From assembly GCF_002217755.1 (NCBI RefSeq), contig NZ_BCFL01000036.1:1-64000 (forward strand): a stretch of DNA of 64,000 bases. Reading direction: 5' to 3'. Position numbers and translations under genes: made by a program. The notes under the pieces were generated by a model. It searched no databases. It saw only the letters and a list, made by a program, of their open reading frames with translations, and had not been told where the DNA came from. The DNA is from Streptomyces hyaluromycini (GTDB lineage Bacteria > Actinomycetota > Actinomycetes > Streptomycetales > Streptomycetaceae). Positions 59,807 through 64,000 of this stretch are shown in pieces. The stretch's first letter is position 1, and every line of letters begins with the position of its first letter.

Positions 59807-60329
59807 GCCGCCAGGGTACGGAGTCGGCGGCGCCCCACAGCCTGCTCCGGCCGGAATCCCGCCGGAGCAGGCTGGGTCCGCCTTGAGGCGCTCTACGTGC
59901 GGGAGGCGAACCCGCTGTTCACAGGTCGACACATGCACCAGATCCCCGCGCACGCGACACCTCACCGGTTACCGCCCGGACCGCCGTGAGGTCGAGACAG
60001 CGTCAGTCGGGCTGCTCCAACCCCTCCAGGTTCTCTCCGGGGCCGGACCGCCGTGCTGGCGGCCGGCCGCGCTCCCGTCAGCGCCCGCTGCACCAGGGAG
60101 TGACCGACGCCCCGCGTCGGTGGCGGCCGAGAGCGGCGGGCAGGACGAGGTGGGCCAAGCGGACCAGATCCCCGTACTGCTCGACGAGGACGGACTCGAC
60201 CTCCTGGACCGGCGGCCTGGCACCGCCTGCGGAACGTCTGAGCGGGCGAAGGCACATGGAGCGGAACGCTCTCGGATCAGATGAGGTGACACGGCGGTAT
60301 GCCGCTCCGTCAAACGAGTGAGCGCCTCG
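59807..60329. other. 523-bp spacer with a sigma-factor-like remnant
   Basis: The region holds the sirtuin promoter (59807-59980). On the minus strand at about 60060-60250 it also holds a frame-shifted remnant listed separately. No intact gene was seen. Confidence 0.35.
60060..60250 (-). pseudogene. frame-shifted remnant of a Streptomyces RNA-polymerase-associated protein
   Basis: One minus-strand frame reads LVEQYGDLVRLAHLVLPAAL then GRHRR. After a frame change it continues VGHSLVQRALTGARPA. Together these resemble a family of streptomycete proteins with RLAYLVLPxxLGRHRRVLxAHxLVQRAL (sigma-70-like helical proteins, from memory). Only about 60 residues remain, so it is not functional. Confidence 0.35.
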
Positions 60330-60863
60330 TCAGCAGTATCTGCTGACGAGCCAGAAGCAGGTCCCGGCTCCCAGACCGAACACCAGATGTGCGCTCAGGT
60401 CGTCAGCCAATGTCCTCGGGCTGTACTTCCAGATCGGCTTGTAGAGCCCGGCCTGCGGGAGGACCAGATACGCACTGGCCCACACAGCCGCGCCGAAGGG
60501 AATGCCGAGCAACGGGTTCGGGCGCCGGACCGATCCGGCAGCGATCCCGTACAGCGCACCCCAGACGGAGCCGTAGGACCAGTGCATCGCGGTGCTCATG
60601 AGCCATGCCCACCGGTCAGGAACCTCGCGCTGGGTGAACCCCTCCAGGAGCCGCTTCGCCACCTTGCCCGGATCCGGGGCCTCTTCCCAGCCCTCGACCG
60701 GTGCGAACTCCCAGTCCTTGGGACTTTTGGTCCCTCCTGTGCGGCGATATCGCAGATAGCGCGTGGCATCCATGCAAATCGTCCCCGCGACGCCTGCGAT
60801 GACGCCGTCGACGACGGCGGCCAGCGGCGTGAGGGGCCGTCGCCGTGGACGTCCTGTTCCCAT
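60330..60863 (-). CDS. DUF1440-like membrane protein
   Basis: A 177-residue membrane protein. GVIAGVAGTICMDATRYLRY is the first helix with a conserved-looking Met-Asp after Gly-Thr, then MHWSYGSVWGALYGIAAGSV, FGAAVWASAYLVLPQAGLYK and LSAHLVFGLGAGTCFWLVSR. The layout of four helices with HW and HLVFG motifs fits DUF1440 (YagU-like) inner-membrane proteins. Start uncertain between ATG 60863 and ATG 60872. Function unknown. Confidence 0.68.
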   Translation of the reverse strand: MGTGRPRRRPLTPLAAVVDGVIAGVAGTICMDATRYLRYRRTGGTKSPKDWEFAPVEGWEEAPDPGKVAKRLLEGFTQREVPDRWAWLMSTAMHWSYGSVWGALYGIAAGSVRRPNPLLGIPFGAAVWASAYLVLPQAGLYKPIWKYSPRTLADDLSAHLVFGLGAGTCFWLVSRYC

Positions 60864-61414
60864 GATGCCCATCACTTCAACCACCTCGGGCAACTGCCCG
60901 TGCCCAGGGTCGCGCTGTCGCCCCCTGACTCCCAGGAAGTACAGAATCCCACTGGTCACCTTCGCCCGCACCCCAGGAACGCACCGTGGCGCCAGGGCCG
61001 ACCGGTGGCGGTGATCATCTTCGGGCCCATGCCCGCCCCTTGCGCTACCCCACCGTCCGCCCCCGCGCGGCAGCGTGAAATCGCACGGGAGTCTGTGCTG
61101 GAGGCTGTGCGACTTCGGCTTCCGGCGCGCACGATGTGAAACTCCCCGAAGTGGATGCAAGGACTACAACTGCCCCGGGAGCGGCGGAGTGGGCATCGGC
61201 GGCAGTCTGCGGGACATCTGTCACGACTCCGGCGGCTGGGAGCTGGTCTGGCTCACCAGCGGTACGGCCCAGAACCACGTCGGATTCGCGCCTACCTGGT
61301 TCATCAACTCCCCGCGCACGACCAACACCTGGGTATGACCTGAGAGAAGCGGCGGCCACCGACACCATCGTGGCCGCCGTTCAGGCACATGATGCGTGCC
61401 CAGGAACCAGGATG
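60864..61414. other. 551-bp spacer with a secreted-protein fragment
   Basis: Apart from the SH3-like fragment at 61129-61338 nothing coding was recognised. A short hairpin around 61343-61390 (GGCGGCCACCGACACC with GGTGGCCGCC-like complement) may terminate the minus-strand genes that end at 61415. Confidence 0.35.
61129..61338 (+). pseudogene. C-terminal fragment of a secreted SH3-like protein
   Basis: The frame reads GCKDYNCPGSGGVGIGGSLR then DICHDSGGWELVWLTSGTAQ and NHVGFAPTWFINSP before the stop. The order (Cys pair, short strand, GHVGF-type strand, Tyr/Trp end) is like the last part of small bacterial SH3 domains in streptomycete exported proteins. No signal peptide or start remains upstream in frame, so it appears truncated. 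Confidence 0.3.
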
Positions 61415-63193
61415 TCAGCCGGCCTGCTCGTCGCTGGGGATCAGTTCGTCGAAGCCCAGGCCGCTGGAACGCTCGCCGCGGCCGGTGTCGCGCTGGATGC
61501 TCAGCCACACGACCACTCGGCCGGTTCGGGTCCGGGTGCGGTTGTACGCCGCCGTCAGGCGGGTGCCGGAGCGCGGCACCTCCTCCTCGTTGATGTAGTA
61601 CGACCGGCCGGCGTCCAGGCCCTCCCGCAGCAGGGCCGTCCTTGGCGGGACCGGGGTGGTGCCGTCGGCCTCGCTCAGCATGGATGCTCGCTGCAGCTGC
61701 ACGTTCCGGTTGTCACCGGGGACGTGCACCGGGATGAACGGGATCCAGTTCTCCGGCACCGACCCCATGACCTCGTAGGAGATCGGCGCGTGCGGTGCGT
61801 CCGGAGTCCCGGGCTGGTGCAGACGGCGGCGGAAGGCGAGCGACTCCGCCGCGACCTCGTCGCCGGCCCGGCCTTCGCCGCTCGTCATGCGCACGGTCTG
61901 CTCGATGCCCCAGACCAGGTTCGCGCTCTCGTCGCGGACCAGTGCGACCTCTTCGAGCGCCGGGCCGGTCGCGACCTTGGGGGTACCGGGCGGGAGGAGC
62001 AGCCCGGCGTCACCGTCGAGGGTGTACATCGACCAGTGGCGCCGGTCCGTGCCCTCGTTGGCCGATGTGATCCAGCGGCGCTCACCGAAGACGTCGGTCA
62101 CCGCCAGGCCCTGGATCTTGGCGAGCGTGCCGGCCGGCAGATCGCACGGCAGCTGATACCAGTCGTTGCTGAACACGAGAGCGAACTCGAGGAAGATCAG
62201 GCGCGCCAGGTCGGTGCTGTCCGGGGTGACGGCGGCGAAGTTCGTCCGCCCGTCCTCGACCGCCCACCAGCGCGGCAGCGGCATGCCCGAGAACCGCACG
62301 GGCGAAGGGAAGACCGTGCGGTTCAGGGCGGGCGGTGCCGTGCCGGCGCCGCCGAGCGAGCCGCCGTCCTCGACCGAGAACGCGTGCCAGTCGAGCTCAC
62401 CGCCGGGATATTCGGGCGCCGTCAGTACCCGTTCCCCGTCGGGACCCGCGGCGGAGATGGAGAACCGGTGCTCCAGCCGTCGCGGATCCCACGCGTCGTC
62501 ACCGCCCGGCTGGTCGATGAGTTCGTCGAACCAGGCGACCAGCCGGAGGCCGAGCGCGTCCAGCGCGTCGCGGTCCTGGCGGCGCAGGCCGGAGATGCCG
62601 TCGGAGGCGTGGCCGCCGCCCTTGACGTGCTGGTAGAGCGGGTATCCGTCCATGCGCCGGCCGGCCACCGTCTGAAGGGTTGCCCACACCTGCGGATGCG
62701 CGGTCGGCGCGTCGTCGGGCCCCGGCAGGGCGATCGGGTAGTCGTGGACGTACTCCTCGGCGACGTCGCGCCGGTTCCGCACCGACGACGCGGCGACCAG
62801 CTTCAGCCAGCGGCGGCCGAGCGAGAGCCGCAGGTCGAACGAGATCGGCTCGGCACCGAAGGCGAACGGCAGGGGCCGCCGTTCCGCCACCGTTTCCAGT
62901 GGACGGTCGGTGGGCAGCGGCTCGGCCTGGCCGCCGCCCGGCCGGAACCGGGTCGGTGGGCTCGCGACGACGGAGTAGGTCGCGGTCACCGGCGAACCGC
63001 CGTCGGTGCCGCGGAACTCGCCGAGCTGCCACTGCCGGGCCAGCAGCCACAGCGGGTCGCGGATCTCGGCGCGCAGCGCCCGGGCGAAGTCGGTGGTGCG
63101 GGGCCGCCCCTCCAGCCGGTTCCACACTCCGACCGTCGGGTTTTCGCGGCGGAGGAGCGCGCCGGGGAGGTCCGCGATGCGGGGCTCAGTCAT
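61415..63193 (-). CDS. hypothetical protein, WLLARQWQLGEF family
   Basis: A 592-residue soluble protein of unrecognised function. The most distinctive segment is DPLWLLARQWQLGEFRGTDG (residues about 46-65), followed by a beta-rich body with many Trp/Tyr and charged turns, and PLPRWWAVEDGRTNFAAVTP near the middle. The tail is an extended region ending GLGFDELIPSDEQAG. I recall the WLLARQWQLGEF pattern from scattered large uncharacterised bacterial proteins but cannot name a function. It overlaps the end of the upstream gene by 8 bases, so the two are coupled. Confidence 0.6.
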   Translation of the reverse strand: MTEPRIADLPGALLRRENPTVGVWNRLEGRPRTTDFARALRAEIRDPLWLLARQWQLGEFRGTDGGSPVTATYSVVASPPTRFRPGGGQAEPLPTDRPLETVAERRPLPFAFGAEPISFDLRLSLGRRWLKLVAASSVRNRRDVAEEYVHDYPIALPGPDDAPTAHPQVWATLQTVAGRRMDGYPLYQHVKGGGHASDGISGLRRQDRDALDALGLRLVAWFDELIDQPGGDDAWDPRRLEHRFSISAAGPDGERVLTAPEYPGGELDWHAFSVEDGGSLGGAGTAPPALNRTVFPSPVRFSGMPLPRWWAVEDGRTNFAAVTPDSTDLARLIFLEFALVFSNDWYQLPCDLPAGTLAKIQGLAVTDVFGERRWITSANEGTDRRHWSMYTLDGDAGLLLPPGTPKVATGPALEEVALVRDESANLVWGIEQTVRMTSGEGRAGDEVAAESLAFRRRLHQPGTPDAPHAPISYEVMGSVPENWIPFIPVHVPGDNRNVQLQRASMLSEADGTTPVPPRTALLREGLDAGRSYYINEEEVPRSGTRLTAAYNRTRTRTGRVVVWLSIQRDTGRGERSSGLGFDELIPSDEQAG

Positions 63194-64000
63194 GGTCTGC
63201 CTTCCAGCGCACGTTGGCGATCGCGAGGTCGGTGCTGATGGTGATCGGCTGCCGGGTCGCCGACAGCACGGTCGCCGGCAGCAGCTGGGCGTACCCGGTG
63301 CCGTCCAGGTGCGCCGGTTCGACCAGCCGGGTGCGCGCCAGGTCGAAGGTCTCGGTGACCGCGGCGACGAGGTCGGCGACGTCCCACGTACCGGTCCGTA
63401 CCGGTGGGGCGACGAGCAGCATGCTCTGCGGCGGTTCGGAATCCGGGCTGTCGGCGTGCACCGCGATGCCGGTCGTCTCCTTGTCGGTGGGGAGCACCTC
63501 GGTCCACTCGTCGAACAGCAGCCCGCACTCGGTGTCGTCGCCGCGCGACGGTTCGTCCGCGTAGTGCGCGGTGAACAGCACACGGTCCTCGGTCAGGTCG
63601 GCGCCCGCGGCGAGTTCCATCCCGAGCCAGTGGTCGTCGGTCCGGAAGGGCAGCTGGATCGGCACCAGTCCCGGTTCGTCGTCCGGCTGACCGGACAGCA
63701 GGCCGTCGTCCCCGCGCAGCGCGTCGCTGAGCAGCACGACCCGTTCCCAGAGCCGGGGCATGTCGCGGACCCTGGCGACGCCGTGCAGCCAGTCGTCGAC
63801 GGGGAAGTCGCGGCGGAACGGCGCCTGGGTCAGGTGCCGGACGAGCTTTCCGCTGTCCTCGAACGCGTCGTGCTGCTCGTCCGCGAAGTCGCCCGAGATG
63901 TCGTACTCGGGCACGACGAGGACGTCCGGGCCGAGCATCGCGCGCAACGCCCCGGTCGCGGCTGACGCGCGGTCCGCGGATGTCGCGCCGGGCTCGTCCG
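63186..64000 (-). CDS. hypothetical protein, 5' end beyond the window
   Basis: The frame is open to the window edge, so the protein is longer than the 271 residues seen. An internal ATG at 63947 is unlikely to be the start because coding-like sequence (DEPGATSADRASAATGALRA) precedes it. Segments include LGPDVLVVPEYDISGDFADE, WERVVLLSDALRGDDGLLSG and LPFRTDDHWLGMELAAGADL, a soluble beta-rich pattern. No family recognised. Its stop overlaps the start of the WLLARQWQLGEF gene, suggesting two parts of one functional unit that continues to the right of the window. Confidence 0.6.
   Translation of the reverse strand, partial: DEPGATSADRASAATGALRAMLGPDVLVVPEYDISGDFADEQHDAFEDSGKLVRHLTQAPFRRDFPVDDWLHGVARVRDMPRLWERVVLLSDALRGDDGLLSGQPDDEPGLVPIQLPFRTDDHWLGMELAAGADLTEDRVLFTAHYADEPSRGDDTECGLLFDEWTEVLPTDKETTGIAVHADSPDSEPPQSMLLVAPPVRTGTWDVADLVAAVTETFDLARTRLVEPAHLDGTGYAQLLPATVLSATRQPITISTDLAIANVRWKADHD

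Noticed and set aside
1..64000. CRISPR arrays, tRNA or rRNA genes, intact transposases or integrases
   Set aside because: No regularly spaced repeats, no cloverleaf with CCA-end context and no recombinase motifs were seen on reading; a dedicated scan (tRNAscan, ISfinder) would be needed to be certain.

Overview
This is a very GC-rich (roughly 70 percent) actinobacterial segment. GC-saturated third codon positions, GTG starts, a mycothiol-type DinB protein, a SpoIIE/PAS/GAF phosphatase with its own ATPase domain, a TTA (bldA-type) codon and a typical Streptomyces intergenic palindrome all point to Streptomyces, probably a chromosome-arm region. No tRNA, rRNA, CRISPR array, origin or intact transposase was seen.

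Layout. 1-214: a small element with perfect 19-bp terminal inverted repeats (MITE-like). 0.3-1.7 kb: Tat-exported phospholipase C-type phosphoesterase. 2.2-10.8 kb: an amine/acid catabolism locus (flavin amine oxidase, an XRE-TetR fusion regulator, APC permease, NDP-forming acyl-CoA synthetase, acyl-CoA dehydrogenase, nitronate monooxygenase-like flavoprotein) arranged around a divergent promoter with two kinds of palindrome. 11-24.3 kb: housekeeping and accessory singles: L,D-transpeptidase, MarR/EamA pair with double operator, P-loop kinase, catalase, SSS symporter with a DUF485 partner whose gene carries TTA at codon 8, solitary type III polyketide synthase, SpoIIE phosphatase, DUF1203 and DUF4177 proteins. 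24.8-29.1 kb: a 1424-residue secreted GH87 alpha-1,3-glucanase with many accessory modules.

29.3-37.6 kb is a complete hydroxyquinol (resorcinol-type) pathway. An FAD phenol hydroxylase, an intradiol dioxygenase whose iron ligands match hydroxyquinol dioxygenase spacing, and maleylacetate reductase lead to beta-ketoadipate; pcaI/pcaJ/pcaF finish it to acetyl-CoA and succinyl-CoA. A translationally coupled LysR-AraC regulator pair sits between the two halves.

37.6-61.4 kb is an accessory stretch rich in gene remnants. These are a sugar nucleotidyltransferase fragment, a convergent gene pair fused at a deletion joint, an MFS tail, an apparent DNA-glycosylase start, a P450 broken by one TAG codon, a collapsed amino-acid permease and scraps of an alcohol dehydrogenase and other genes. 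Between them lie intact genes. Two stand out. One (42987-44600) is collinear with SecA but has lost the Walker A and DEAD-box residues and the whole second nucleotide-binding domain. The other is a compact operon (46401-51004) with a HEMLE-motif putative metalloprotein, small acidic and orphan proteins, and a 981-residue membrane patatin phospholipase. The end of the window (61.4-64 kb) holds two overlapping genes of an unrecognised family, the second cut by the window edge.
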